From: Legionella steigerwaltii
GTDB lineage: Bacteria; Pseudomonadota; Gammaproteobacteria; Legionellales; Legionellaceae
Assembly: GCF_001468065.1 (NCBI RefSeq)
Contig: NZ_LNYZ01000029.1
Span: 17,908 to 81,907, forward strand
Length of the DNA stretch: 64,000 nt
Direction: 5' to 3'
Below the pieces are notes generated by a model, which did not search any database, had not been told where the DNA came from, and saw only the letters and a list, made by a program, of their open reading frames with translations. Below are positions 9,118 to 17,775 of the stretch, one piece after another. The stretch's first letter is position 1, and the number at the start of each line of letters is the position of its first letter. Position numbers and translations under genes: made by a program.

Positions 9118-9360
9118 ATGTTTAAAAAAACGGATGGGCAAATTGGTGAACCATCTCCTGTAGCCAAGCTTAAGAAAAACTTCTTAAATGGAGTTAGTAA
9201 AGATAAAGCAACTTATGATTTAGTCGACATGGGAGTAAACCCTAATCGATTCTTAAAAAATAAAAGCGTAAGCGAAAAGAAACTTCAAACACTACCTCTT
9301 CTTGCTGAAGGTGAAACAGAAGAAAAAGAAGATGAAGCAGTTTCCAAAAATTGCCCTTAA
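9118..9360 (+). CDS. Small hypothetical protein
   Basis: 80 residues, charged and probably cytosolic, with an acidic tail (EGETEEKEDEAVSKNCP). It has a good ribosome binding site (TAGGAG, 8 nt before the ATG) and lies 77 nt downstream of lolD on the same strand. I recognise no domain. The gene looks real because of its start signal and its fit between lolD and a repeat element, but its function is unknown. Confidence 0.6.
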   Translation: MFKKTDGQIGEPSPVAKLKKNFLNGVSKDKATYDLVDMGVNPNRFLKNKSVSEKKLQTLPLLAEGETEEKEDEAVSKNCP

Positions 9361-9386
9361 GATGATCACTTGGCCGAAAATAGAGC

Positions 9387-9505
9387 GTAGCCTGGGTGTA
9401 GCGAAGCGAAACCCGGGTTTTCATCCATAAATACCCATTGTCCACTAAGATTTTCACCCCTATGTAGTCTATTCCCCGGGTTACGGCTTATGCCTTCACC
9501 CAGGA
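9387..9505. repeat. REP-like palindrome with diverged arms
   Basis: Left arm GTAGCCTGGGTGTAGCGAAG onward, to CCCGGG at 9417. The right arm CCCGGGTTACGGCTTATGCC onward ends near 9505. The arms belong to two variants of the family and pair imperfectly. It lies between convergent genes. Confidence 0.75.
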
Positions 9506-9524
9506 CAGACAAGCAGAATGTAAT

Positions 9525-10925
9525 TTAGTAGTCTGCATGCCCTGGTGTACGTGGGAAAGGAATGACATCACGTACGTTAGCTAAGCCAGTAACATAACTT
9601 ACCAATCGCTCAAAACCTAAACCAAATCCTGCATGTGGTACGGTACCATATCGACGTAGATCTCTATACCACTGATAACTTTCTTTGTTTAGATTACATT
9701 CTTCGATGCGCTTATCCAGGATGTCTAGACGCTCTTCACGCTGACTGCCCCCAATGATTTCACCAATTCCAGGTGCCAAAACATCCATGGCCGCAACGGT
9801 TTTTTCATCATCATTGAGACGCATATAAAACCCTTTGATTTCTTGGGGGTAGTTAGTCAGTATCACGGGTTTTTTACAGTGAATTTCTGCCAGATAACGC
9901 TCATGCTCTGACTGTAAGTCTAAACCCCAACTCACTGGGAATTCAAATGATTGTCCGCACTGCTCCAAAATTTTAATGGCATCGGTATAAGTCATGATTT
10001 CAAAATCAGAGTCAGCAATGTGTTCCAAACGCTCAATGCATCCTGGTGCGACGAACTGATTGAAAAAGTCCATATCATCAGCACGCTCTTCCAAAACCGC
10101 TTTACATAAATAACGCAACATCTTTTGACTTAAAGCACAAATGTCGTGCAAAGTAGCAAAAGCGATTTCGGGTTCGATCATCCAGAACTCAGCCAGATGA
10201 CGGCTTGTATTGGAGTTTTCGGCGCGAAATGTCGGTCCAAAAGTATATACTTTGGACATAGCCATACAATATGCTTCAAGGTTTAACTGTCCTGAAACGG
10301 TGAGGAATGTCTCTTTACCAAAAAAATCTTTATTGAAATCAATTTGACCGTATTCATTTTTAGGAATATTTAAGAGGTCTAAGGTGGAGACCCGGAACAT
10401 TTCACCAGCCCCCTCACAATCGCTGGAAGTAATAATGGGGGTATGAATCCAAAAGAAACCTTGTTCGTGGAAAAAACGATGTATGGCTTGCGATAAACAA
10501 TGACGAATTCGTGTTACTGCGCTAATCGTATTGGTACGAGGACGTAGATGAGCTACCTCACGCAGGAATTCAAGTGTATGTCGTTTGGCTTGAATTGGAT
10601 AGGTATCTGGGTTATCTACCCAACCCACCACTTTAATAGACTCAGCCTGAATTTCAAAAGCTTGGCCTTTACCTTGAGAGGCTACCAATTTTCCTGAGGC
10701 AATTATAGAACATCCGGCAGTCAGTTTGCTGACATCATGGTAATTGTCTAAATTGTCTGTTGCTACGATTTGAATGGGAGCAAAACAAGAACCATCATGC
10801 AAGCTAATAAAAGACAAGCCCATTTTGGAGTCGCGGCGGGTTTTAACCCAACCTCTAACGGTAACGTGCTCGTCAATGCTGATTTCACCATCTAAACACT
10901 GCTTTATGGTAAAAACTTCACTCAT
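9525..10925 (-). CDS. asnS: Asparaginyl-tRNA synthetase
   Basis: A class IIb aminoacyl-tRNA synthetase that charges tRNA-Asn. It has an N-terminal OB-fold anticodon-binding domain ([20 protein letters not shown]), then motif 2 ([25 protein letters not shown]) and motif 3 ([25 protein letters not shown]). The C-terminal [10 protein letters not shown] is the usual AsnS end. The ATG at 10925 (MSEVFTIKQ) has TGAGGAGT upstream; the longer open frame to 10964 is not needed. 466 residues, standard length. The presence of AsnS means tRNA-Asn can be charged directly, whether or not a GatCAB route also exists. Confidence 0.96.
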   Translation of the reverse strand: MSEVFTIKQCLDGEISIDEHVTVRGWVKTRRDSKMGLSFISLHDGSCFAPIQIVATDNLDNYHDVSKLTAGCSIIASGKLVASQGKGQAFEIQAESIKVVGWVDNPDTYPIQAKRHTLEFLREVAHLRPRTNTISAVTRIRHCLSQAIHRFFHEQGFFWIHTPIITSSDCEGAGEMFRVSTLDLLNIPKNEYGQIDFNKDFFGKETFLTVSGQLNLEAYCMAMSKVYTFGPTFRAENSNTSRHLAEFWMIEPEIAFATLHDICALSQKMLRYLCKAVLEERADDMDFFNQFVAPGCIERLEHIADSDFEIMTYTDAIKILEQCGQSFEFPVSWGLDLQSEHERYLAEIHCKKPVILTNYPQEIKGFYMRLNDDEKTVAAMDVLAPGIGEIIGGSQREERLDILDKRIEECNLNKESYQWYRDLRRYGTVPHAGFGLGFERLVSYVTGLANVRDVIPFPRTPGHADY

Positions 10926-11269
10926 TTTTTTACTCCTCACTCTGAATATATTTTGCGCAGTCACAAGACACTGTTTTGTTGCATTGAAATTCTATCAGTC
11001 TATATACGCTTATTGAAATAAAGCGCAAATATTGCGTTACACCATGCATTTTCCGATTGAAGAATTCGTCTGGTTAGCGGGACTAGGTAATGCCAATCCC
11101 AATTTGTGGCTTCGCGAAGTATAGATACCTTTAACTAAAAATGAGATGATACACCGGGGTTATCAGCATTTCTACTATCTTAGTGCTAAAATACGTTGAT
11201 TTTCTCGATTCATTAGGATAATCCCAAACAAGAATGAAAGTGCTTCGGTGTAGTCTTTGAGGAAACATT
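10926..11269. other. Intergenic region between asnS and the secreted protein gene
   Basis: Both divergent genes must take their promoters from this 344-nt gap. The right half holds a degenerate repeat copy (11166-11251). I see no RNA gene and no clear hexamer pair. Confidence 0.4.
11166..11251. repeat. Hairpin repeat family, degenerate copy
   Basis: It shares CATTTCTACTATCTT, TTGATTTTCT and the closing GCTTCGGTGT with the copy at 1130-1232 in the same order, but the central CACATAC/GTATG core is lost. Confidence 0.5.
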
Positions 11270-11830
11270 ATGTTGCGAAAAGTGTTCTGTATCTCATTGT
11301 TTTTTTGTTCTTTAGGGGCGGCAGCTGATGATACGATATTAAAATTATACAGACCCTATGGTGATGTGACGGACCAAGTGAGTCCGCAAGTAAAAAAAAC
11401 ACTCATGGGAGAATGTTATTCTCAATCTCAATTAATTGAACGAGAAGATGCTTGGCGTTGTCTTGCAGGCGGTAAAACGTATGATCCTTGCTTCGTTAAG
11501 TCAGGACCAAACAGGACAGAAGCTTTATGTCCTCAATCCCCTTGGCTTGCAGACAGTGTGCTGATTAAGGTGAATGAACCTTTGAATAATGAGCAAAATA
11601 AAACATTAGATATGTCTCTTACTTATCCTTGGGGTATCGAGTTGACCAATGGTGAGCGTTGTATGGCGATTAATTCAGGCAAAATTTATGATCAGATGCC
11701 TGTGCGTTATAAATGCAGCAGTAAAAGTTATCTAGTCGGTCATTTACAGCGGTGCAAAAATGTTTGGAGTATGCTTCAGAAAACACCTCAAGGGGTTGTT
11801 ACCGTAGAATTAAAGAAGGCATGGTTTTAA
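11270..11830 (+). CDS. Secreted hypothetical protein with several cysteines
   Basis: 186 residues. A signal peptide is clear (MLRKVFCISLFFCSLGAAA, then DDT). The mature part has eight cysteines, including CLAGGKTYDPCF and ERCMAINSGK, which suggests a disulphide-bonded periplasmic or secreted protein. The start codon is well supported (TGAGG 8 nt upstream). The gene stands alone, followed by a REP-like palindrome. No family is recognised with confidence. Confidence 0.7.
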   Translation: MLRKVFCISLFFCSLGAAADDTILKLYRPYGDVTDQVSPQVKKTLMGECYSQSQLIEREDAWRCLAGGKTYDPCFVKSGPNRTEALCPQSPWLADSVLIKVNEPLNNEQNKTLDMSLTYPWGIELTNGERCMAINSGKIYDQMPVRYKCSSKSYLVGHLQRCKNVWSMLQKTPQGVVTVELKKAWF

Positions 11831-11853
11831 AACAAATTTTATTTGCAGTGTTT

Positions 11854-11935
11854 TGTAGCCTGGGTGCAGCGCAGCGGAACCCGGGTTTTAAACCACCAAT
11901 TTTCCCGGGTTCCGCTGCGCTGCACCCAGGCTACA
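11854..11935. repeat. REP-like palindrome, tight hairpin
   Basis: Arms TGTAGCCTGGGTGCAGCGCA onward and its reverse complement are separated by only about 16 nt. It sits between the convergent secreted-protein gene and maiA, where it could also act as a transcription barrier. Confidence 0.85.
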
Positions 11936-11954
11936 TTTATACTACATATATACC

Positions 11955-12587
11955 TTATTGAACCTCGGGAACTGCTTTTTGAAATGCTTCAAGTGTCAAG
12001 CAATGAGCGTTGATTTCATTGATAAGAGGGTAGTTATCCATAGCAAAATGAAAACGGTGTGCATTGTAGACTTGAGGTATAAGACAGAGATCGGCCAATG
12101 TCACTGTATCGCCAAAACAAAAGAGTTGTCTGCGTTTGATCCGTTGTAACTTCGTTTCAAACGCATCAAACCCAGCTTTGAGCCAATGATGATACCATTC
12201 TGAGACTTGAGATTCACTTGCTTGAAATTGCTCTTTTAATCTGTTTAATACCCTTAAATTATTCAAAGGATGCATATCACAAGCGACGATTAAGGCAAGA
12301 GATCGTACAGTAGCTTTTTCCCACGGATCTTGAGGTAATAATGCGGGAGTAGGGTACGTTTCATCCAGATACTCGATAATGGCAAGTGATTGGCTAATCA
12401 CCTGTCCATTGATTTCTAAGCTGGGAACTAACTCTTGAGGATTGACCTCCCGATATTCTGGGCTGTGTTGTTCCCCACCATGATTCACGAGGTGAATATT
12501 TATTTTCTCATAAGCAATATTTTTTAAGTTCAAAGCAATACGAACACGATAACATGCTGTTGAACGAAAATAATCATATAGTTTCAT
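11955..12587 (-). CDS. maiA: Maleylacetoacetate isomerase (zeta-class GST)
   Basis: Glutathione-dependent isomerisation of 4-maleylacetoacetate to fumarylacetoacetate in tyrosine/homogentisate degradation. 210 residues with an N-terminal thioredoxin-fold domain (MKLYDYFRSTACYRVRIALN); the STAC stretch is at the place of the zeta-class SSCS active-site motif, with the glutathione-binding Ser and Cys. NPQELVPSLEINGQVISQSLAIIEYLDE carries the cis-Pro and SLAI motif, followed by a helical C-terminal domain. It starts 3 nt after the fah stop codon, so the two form one operon. Confidence 0.93.
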   Translation of the reverse strand: MKLYDYFRSTACYRVRIALNLKNIAYEKINIHLVNHGGEQHSPEYREVNPQELVPSLEINGQVISQSLAIIEYLDETYPTPALLPQDPWEKATVRSLALIVACDMHPLNNLRVLNRLKEQFQASESQVSEWYHHWLKAGFDAFETKLQRIKRRQLFCFGDTVTLADLCLIPQVYNAHRFHFAMDNYPLINEINAHCLTLEAFQKAVPEVQ

Positions 12588-12590
12588 TGC

Positions 12591-13574
12591 TTATACCTGC
12601 TTAACAACTTGATCGATTGCTCCAAACAGGCTTTTACCTTGTTTATCGAGCATTTCAATATGAATTTTGTCACCAAAACGCATGAAAGATGTTTTTGCTT
12701 GCCCCTGTTGGATGATTTCTAGCATTCGTTTTTCAGCAATACACGACGAACCTTTGCTGCGATCGAGATTAGAGACTGTACCTGAGCCAATAATTGTTCC
12801 AGCACGTAGTTCTCTGGTTTTGGCAGCGTGTTCAATCAGTTTTGGGAAAGAAAACGTCATATCAATTCCCGCGTTGGGCTGGCCAAATAATTGACCATTC
12901 AGATGACTTAATAAAGGCAGATGCACCCGTTGGCCATCCCAATCAGAACCTAATTCATCAGGAGTGATGGCTACAGGAGAAAAGCTACTTGACGGTTTGG
13001 ATTGGAAAAAGCCAAAGCCTTTTGCCAGTTCATCTGGGATTAAATTTCGCAATGAGACATCATTGACCAACATCAGTAGTTTAATATGTTGCCCTGCACG
13101 TTCATGGCTTATGCCCATAGGGACATCATCAGTAATTACTGCGACTTCTGCTTCAAAATCGATGCCGTATGCCTCATCGGTTACCAAAATGGGGTCTCTA
13201 GGTCCTAAAAAAGAATCAGAGCCTCCCTGGTACATCAAGGGATCAGTCCAGAAATTCTCTGGTAACTCAGCACCACGAGCTTTACGCACCAGTTCGACAT
13301 GGTTAACATAAGCGCTGCCATCAGCCCATTGATAAGCACGGGGAAGAGGAGAGCTGCATTGTTGTGGATCAAAATTAAAAGTATTTTCCAAGCGTCCTTC
13401 ATTAAGTTGCTGATACACTTCGTGCAATTTTTCTTTTACTGCATCCCAATGATCTAGGGCATATTGTAAGTTGGGTGCGATCTGAGGTACTCGTATTGCA
13501 CGAGTCAATGCTTGATTAACTATGCATAACTCTCCATCGCGTGATGATGTTGATTTTAAACTGGCAAGTTTCAT
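12591..13574 (-). CDS. fahA: Fumarylacetoacetate hydrolase
   Basis: Cleaves fumarylacetoacetate to fumarate and acetoacetate, the last step of tyrosine breakdown. 327 residues in the FAH fold. Metal-site motifs are visible: GIDFEAEVAVITDDVP (metal-binding Glu residues) and GTIIGSGTVSN in the C-terminal half. The frame is open upstream to 13685, but that extension only translates the REP-like palindrome at 13600-13695; the ATG at 13574 (MKLASLKSTSS) has GGGGAACT before it. It lies downstream of lly and directly upstream of maiA. Confidence 0.92.
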   Translation of the reverse strand: MKLASLKSTSSRDGELCIVNQALTRAIRVPQIAPNLQYALDHWDAVKEKLHEVYQQLNEGRLENTFNFDPQQCSSPLPRAYQWADGSAYVNHVELVRKARGAELPENFWTDPLMYQGGSDSFLGPRDPILVTDEAYGIDFEAEVAVITDDVPMGISHERAGQHIKLLMLVNDVSLRNLIPDELAKGFGFFQSKPSSSFSPVAITPDELGSDWDGQRVHLPLLSHLNGQLFGQPNAGIDMTFSFPKLIEHAAKTRELRAGTIIGSGTVSNLDRSKGSSCIAEKRMLEIIQQGQAKTSFMRFGDKIHIEMLDKQGKSLFGAIDQVVKQV

Positions 13575-13599
13575 AAGTTCCCCATTTAGTAGTTGTGAT

Positions 13600-13695
13600 T
13601 GTAGCCTGGGTGAAGGCGAAGCCGTAACCCGGGTTATGGGAGCGTATTTTTTATCCGAAACCCTGGGTTTCGGCTTCGCCTTCACCCAGGCTACA
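13600..13695. repeat. REP-like palindrome, GGCGAAGCC variant
   Basis: Left arm TGTAGCCTGGGTGAAGGCGA onward and right arm GGCTTCGCCTTCACCCAGGC plus TACA. It belongs to the variant whose arm centre is GGCGAAGCCGTAACCC. It sits between lly and fah and would be transcribed if they form one operon. Confidence 0.85.
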
Positions 13696-13713
13696 AACTA
13701 CAATGCTATTTTT

Positions 13714-14766
13714 TTAAGCTGATTTTTCTTTTAAAGTTCCACGCTTAATCTGATCTCTTTCAATAGCCTCAAATAACGCTTGAAAGTTACCCTCACCGAA
13801 TCCTTGATTTCCTTTGCGCTGAATAATTTCAAAAAACACTGGGCCAAAGATATTTTCAGTAAAGATTTGCAGCAATAAACCATGTTTTGGATCGCTTTCA
13901 CCATCCATCAAGATTTTTTCTTCTTGAAGTTGATTCACTGATTCTTGATGCCAAGGAAGACGATCATGCAGCATTTCATAGTAGGTATCTGGAACATCAA
14001 GGAATTTAACACCTTGTTCTCTTAATGTATGTACCGTATGGTAAATGTTGTTGGTAGTTAATGCGATATGTTGGATGCCTTCGCCCTTGTATTCATGCAG
14101 AAATTCTTCAATTTGGGATAAATCATCTTTGGATTCATTCAAGGGGATTTTAATTTTTCCACAAGGGCTACCAAGAGCACGGCTTAATAATCCAGTCATT
14201 TTTCCTTTAATGTTAAAATAACGAATTTCCTGGAAGTTAAAAATGGATTCATAAAACTGAGCCCATTTATCCATATTGCCACGAAATACATTATGGGTTA
14301 AATGATCAATGAGTATTAGGCCATTACCTTCTACTTTTTTATTGGGTTGATGTTCCCAATGAGCTGAGAAAGGTTGATGTTGATCGTCAACAAAATAAAT
14401 CACACTACCACCTATAGCCTGGATACCCAGTAAACCATGATGGGCATGAGAGCAATCTTCAAATGCACTGGCTCCATGCTTGATTGCATGTTCGAACGCA
14501 ACCTTGGCATTTTTCACTTTAAATCCCATGGCGCAAGCACCAGCTCCATGAGTTTTGGCATGATCTTCTGCTTGGCAATCGGTTGCTGCATTGACTATAA
14601 ACTGAATTTCGCCTTGTTGAAATAAGGTGATATCCTGGTTCTTATGGTGCGCAGTAGCTTGAAAACCCATATCCATGAACTGTTGATGCAGGCGTTTTTT
14701 ATCTGGGCCTGAAAACTCTAGGAAAGCAAAACCATCTAATCCACAGGGGTTGTTGTTTGTTTGCAT
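13714..14766 (-). CDS. lly: 4-hydroxyphenylpyruvate dioxygenase (legiolysin)
   Basis: Fe(II) dioxygenase converting 4-hydroxyphenylpyruvate to homogentisate. In Legionella this protein is legiolysin, responsible for the brown pigment and linked to haemolysis and fluorescence. 350 residues with two vicinal-oxygen-chelate domains. The iron ligands appear as His in LIDHLTHNVFRGNM, His in GIQHIALTTNNI and Glu in PVFFEIIQRKGNQGFGEGNF. The ATG at 14766 has AAAGGAG 7 nt upstream. Downstream genes fah and maiA continue the pathway; homogentisate dioxygenase is not in the window, so homogentisate may accumulate unless hmgA lies elsewhere. Confidence 0.95.
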   Translation of the reverse strand: MQTNNNPCGLDGFAFLEFSGPDKKRLHQQFMDMGFQATAHHKNQDITLFQQGEIQFIVNAATDCQAEDHAKTHGAGACAMGFKVKNAKVAFEHAIKHGASAFEDCSHAHHGLLGIQAIGGSVIYFVDDQHQPFSAHWEHQPNKKVEGNGLILIDHLTHNVFRGNMDKWAQFYESIFNFQEIRYFNIKGKMTGLLSRALGSPCGKIKIPLNESKDDLSQIEEFLHEYKGEGIQHIALTTNNIYHTVHTLREQGVKFLDVPDTYYEMLHDRLPWHQESVNQLQEEKILMDGESDPKHGLLLQIFTENIFGPVFFEIIQRKGNQGFGEGNFQALFEAIERDQIKRGTLKEKSA

Positions 14767-14845
14767 TATTGATTACTCCTTTAAAATGATTTGGTACTTA
14801 TAAAATCCTTTCCTCTCCTCAGGTGGGAAGGGAAAGCAAGACATT

Positions 14846-14876
14846 TGTAGCCTGGGTGAAGCGAGCGGAACCCGGG
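14846..14876. repeat. REP-like element, single arm
   Basis: One arm only (TGTAGCCTGGGTGAAGCG, then AGCGGAACCCGGG) with a 2-nt deletion in the centre relative to the other copies. It is upstream of lly, and no partner arm is nearby. Confidence 0.7.
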
Positions 14877-14887
14877 ATTTTTTGTCT

Positions 14888-15544
14888 TCAGGATGGTTGT
14901 ACTAAAAATAATCCATCAGCTATAGGCAATAGACTAATAAACACGCGTTGATCTTTTTTAATTAAATCATTCAGTTTTCTGATTTCTCTGGTTTGTCCGC
15001 CAATTTCATTTTTATCAATTACTTTACCATCCCAGAAAATATTATCTATAGCGATTAACCCTTTGGGCTGAATCAGTTTTAATGCCAATTCATAGTAATG
15101 CACATAATTAGTTTTATCGGCATCAATAAAAATGAAATCAAATTTTTGTTCCCAGCCTTCGGCTATGAGGGCTTGTAAGGTATCTAATGCACGGCCGAGT
15201 CTTAATTCAATTTTATGGTCTTGCTGTGCTTCTTTCCAGAAGGGATGTGCCTTGCTTGTCCACTCTGAATTGATGTCACAGGTAATGAGTTTACCGTCAT
15301 CAGGCAAAACTAAGGACATGGCTAAAGCACTATAGCCAGTAAATGTTCCTAATTCCAAAACATTTTTTGCACGGATCAGACGGAGAAGCAATTGCATAAA
15401 TTGTGCTTGTTCTGGCGCAACCTGCATATTCGCCAGCTCCATAGTGGAGGTCACTTTGCGTAGACCAGCTAGGGAAGGATGCTCACGCAAAGATTTGTCC
15501 AGCATGTATTCATAAAGCTCGGGAGTCAGGCTTAAATGTTTCAT
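14888..15544 (-). CDS. SAM-dependent O-methyltransferase (caffeoyl-CoA OMT family)
   Basis: A class I methyltransferase of 218 residues. The SAM-binding motif is VLELGTFTGYSALAMSL, followed by LITCDINSEW and the metal-binding stretch FDFIFIDADKTNYVHYYE and DNIFWDGKVID, which match the cation-dependent O-methyltransferase_3 family. Start supported by AGGA 6 nt before ATG 15544. It lies between lly and leucine dehydrogenase on the same strand, but the gaps hold repeats, so shared transcription is uncertain. The substrate is unknown. Confidence 0.88.
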   Translation of the reverse strand: MKHLSLTPELYEYMLDKSLREHPSLAGLRKVTSTMELANMQVAPEQAQFMQLLLRLIRAKNVLELGTFTGYSALAMSLVLPDDGKLITCDINSEWTSKAHPFWKEAQQDHKIELRLGRALDTLQALIAEGWEQKFDFIFIDADKTNYVHYYELALKLIQPKGLIAIDNIFWDGKVIDKNEIGGQTREIRKLNDLIKKDQRVFISLLPIADGLFLVQPS

Positions 15545-15616
15545 AGATTCCTAAAATTTTACTTTTTTGGGCCAATATGGCGCGAATTTTATGTTTTCCG
15601 ATATGCACATACTAGT

Positions 15617-15663
15617 GTCATCCCGAGTAACAGCGAGGAGAACCCTCGCGTACTCGGGATGAC
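15617..15663. repeat. GTCATCCCGAGTA palindrome
   Basis: GTCATCCCGAGTA (15617-15629) pairs perfectly with TACTCGGGATGAC (15651-15663), with a further partial inner stem (GCGAGG/CCTCGC). It is unrelated to the TGTAGCCTGGG family and is the only copy in the window. It may serve as a terminator after leucine dehydrogenase or on the opposite strand. Confidence 0.75.
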
Positions 15664-15676
15664 GTGTCAACAGCCT

Positions 15677-16750
15677 CTAAGATAATTTCTCTTTTGCCAA
15701 ATTATCTGCAATTTCACTTGTAGGTAAGTTTTCTCGAGTAGAACGGACAAAGATTTCAGTTAAATGAGTATAAATTGCATCGATCTGTTCGTTAATTTTT
15801 TCTTCTGGAGTATGAAGGTATTTAGATGCTGCAAAAATTAATCCCCCTGCATTAATGACGTAGTCCACTGCAAATAGAATGCCTTTATCATGCAATTTAT
15901 TTCCATGATAGGTGTGCGCTAACTGGTTATTTGCCGCACCTGCAACAATAGTTGTTTGCAATTGAGAAATGGTAATATCATTGATAATTGCACCTAAAGC
16001 ACAAGGAGCAAAAACGTCACAGGGAACTTTATGAATTTGATCAGTACTGACCGATTTAGCACCTAATTCAGTAACAGCGCGCTCTACTGCAGCTGGAGAA
16101 ACATCTGCAACAGTCAATGTAGCACCTAATTCATGCAAATGTCTGGCGAGCAAAGATCCAACATGACCTAAACCCTGAATGGCCACATGAACTCCTTTCA
16201 GGCTTTCTTTTCCTAGTTTGAAAGCGACTGCTGCCTGGATACCGCGCAAAATACCTCTGGCAGTAGACGGTGAAGGGTCACCATCATATTTGGATAAGCT
16301 GGCTACATAGGGCGTGTGTTCCGCAATAATGTCCATATCGGGCAATTCGGTTCCACTATCAAGGGCAGTAATGTAACGGCCATTTAACTCATTAACGAAT
16401 CGACCAAATTGATGCATGTATTGGGCACGATCAAATGGACCTTTGGGTTTAATAATAACTGATTTACCACCCCCCAAAGGTAAGTCGACCGATGCTGCCT
16501 TAAAGCTCATTCCTCGGGCAAGGCGCATTGCATCTTGAATCGCTGCATAAGTATTTGGATATTCAATGAAACGACAACCACCTAAAGCGGGACCTAATTT
16601 GGTATTGTGAATAGCGATTATTGCTTTCATCCCAGTTTTAGGATCTACTTTAAAGTGTAAGTCACCAAAATCATGAGAGAGGGCGTAATCGAGGAAATCA
16701 TCTTCGGTTATTATTTGGTTACTATTTGATATATTGTCCACAGAAATCAT
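15677..16750 (-). CDS. ldh: Leucine dehydrogenase (Glu/Leu/Phe/Val dehydrogenase family)
   Basis: NAD-dependent oxidative deamination of branched-chain amino acids to 2-oxoacids in the cytosol. 357 residues. The N-terminal domain contains LGGCRFIEYPN and the catalytic-lysine motif PLGGGKSVIIKPKG; the Rossmann domain has the dinucleotide motif VAIQGLGHVGSLLARHL. NAGGLIFAASKY is also typical of leucine dehydrogenases. The start ATG 16750 has AGAGGAAC upstream. Legionella lives largely on amino acids, which fits. Valine or phenylalanine dehydrogenase activity cannot be excluded from sequence. Confidence 0.9.
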   Translation of the reverse strand: MISVDNISNSNQIITEDDFLDYALSHDFGDLHFKVDPKTGMKAIIAIHNTKLGPALGGCRFIEYPNTYAAIQDAMRLARGMSFKAASVDLPLGGGKSVIIKPKGPFDRAQYMHQFGRFVNELNGRYITALDSGTELPDMDIIAEHTPYVASLSKYDGDPSPSTARGILRGIQAAVAFKLGKESLKGVHVAIQGLGHVGSLLARHLHELGATLTVADVSPAAVERAVTELGAKSVSTDQIHKVPCDVFAPCALGAIINDITISQLQTTIVAGAANNQLAHTYHGNKLHDKGILFAVDYVINAGGLIFAASKYLHTPEEKINEQIDAIYTHLTEIFVRSTRENLPTSEIADNLAKEKLS

Positions 16751-16889
16751 TGTTTATGTTCCTCTTGCAAATATTTTGCAGAAGTTATATTCCTATTTTT
16801 TGATTAAATCAATGGTATAGTTAATAATTTGGTATCTTCAGGCTTGCTGGTATACACTAATTTGATTATTCATCAGACTGGAGAGTGTT

Positions 16890-17618
16890 ATGCGCCAAAT
16901 AGTTGCCAGAATCCTGGTTTTACTGGTTATCACACCGTTTGCTTTTGCTGAAGATGTTCTACCACCACCACCTCCACCGCAACCTCAATTGGTTCTTGAT
17001 AAAATTGATTTCCAACTTTCAGCGAAACAGTGGGTCACAACGCAAACTGCTTTATTGGGAGTTAGTATTAATGTGACTTTAACGAGTGCTGATTTGGTCA
17101 AAGCGCGCGCTGATATTATGGAGCGATTAAGTAAAATCGCGAAAGGGGATTGGCACTTGATTGAGTTTGATCGCTCTCAGGATAGTTCTGGACTTGAAAA
17201 GCTCTATGTGCAGGCACAAGCACGAGTCAATCAGGAAGCGTTAACTGATATTTATAAAAATGCCAAGGACGTCAGTTTACCTGGTGCCAAATATGAGGTA
17301 TCCAGTGTGGATTTTAAACCAAGTTTTGATGAAACCCAGACTGTTTTAAGTCAAATTCGGCAACGGTTGTATCAACAGGTGAATGAGGAGCTTGACCGCA
17401 TTAATAAGGCGTACCCAGGACAAAGTTACAGTGTGAGTAATTTGGTTTTTGTTGAAGGAAATAATCCATCTCAGCCAAGACCTTTGCAAGCGAAGGCGAT
17501 GAATACCATGATGGTAGGTGAAGCATCTGCTGCAGCTCCTGCTTTAACGGTAAGTAATGAATTAATTCTAACAGCGCTGGTTGAAGTTGCTTCGAATAGG
17601 AAACAAAGTACAAAGTAG
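16890..17618 (+). CDS. Exported hypothetical protein, possibly SIMPL-like
   Basis: 242 residues with a clear signal peptide (MRQIVARILVLLVITPFAFA, then EDV) and a run of six prolines right after it. The body (VSINVTLTSADLVKARADIMERLSKIA..., TQTVLSQIRQRLYQQVNEELDRIN) alternates beta strands and helices as in SIMPL (DUF541) periplasmic proteins, but I see no defining motif, so that link is weak. GGAGAG precedes the ATG by 6 nt. It is divergent from leucine dehydrogenase. Confidence 0.65.
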   Translation: MRQIVARILVLLVITPFAFAEDVLPPPPPPQPQLVLDKIDFQLSAKQWVTTQTALLGVSINVTLTSADLVKARADIMERLSKIAKGDWHLIEFDRSQDSSGLEKLYVQAQARVNQEALTDIYKNAKDVSLPGAKYEVSSVDFKPSFDETQTVLSQIRQRLYQQVNEELDRINKAYPGQSYSVSNLVFVEGNNPSQPRPLQAKAMNTMMVGEASAAAPALTVSNELILTALVEVASNRKQSTK

Positions 17619-17645
17619 TTTTGTTGACATTAATGTTAAAAAGAA

Positions 17646-17745
17646 ATCCCCTCTCCCAGTGATGGGAGAGGGGTAGGGGTGAGGGAAGCATTATATCACC
17701 CTCATCCGCCCTAACGGGCACCTTCTCCCCAAGGGGGAGAAGGGA
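17646..17745. repeat. CTCTCCC-GGGAGAG double-hairpin repeat
   Basis: Two hairpins in a row: CCCTCTCCCA...TGGGAGAGGGG, then CCTTCTCCCC...GGGGGAGAAGG, joined by a GGGTGAGGG/CCCTCATCC pairing. Related copies are at 34883-34980, 40012-40198 and 58284-58322. Confidence 0.7.
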
Positions 17746-17775
17746 TATTACATGTTACAAAAAGGGGAATGAATT

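Noticed and set aside
11752..11961. A 69-codon frame overlapping the end of the secreted Cys protein
   Set aside because: It runs across a REP-like palindrome; the apparent peptide is repeat translation.
13575..13685. N-terminal extension of fumarylacetoacetate hydrolase
   Set aside because: The extra residues are the translation of a REP-like palindrome; the internal ATG at 13574 has a proper ribosome binding site.
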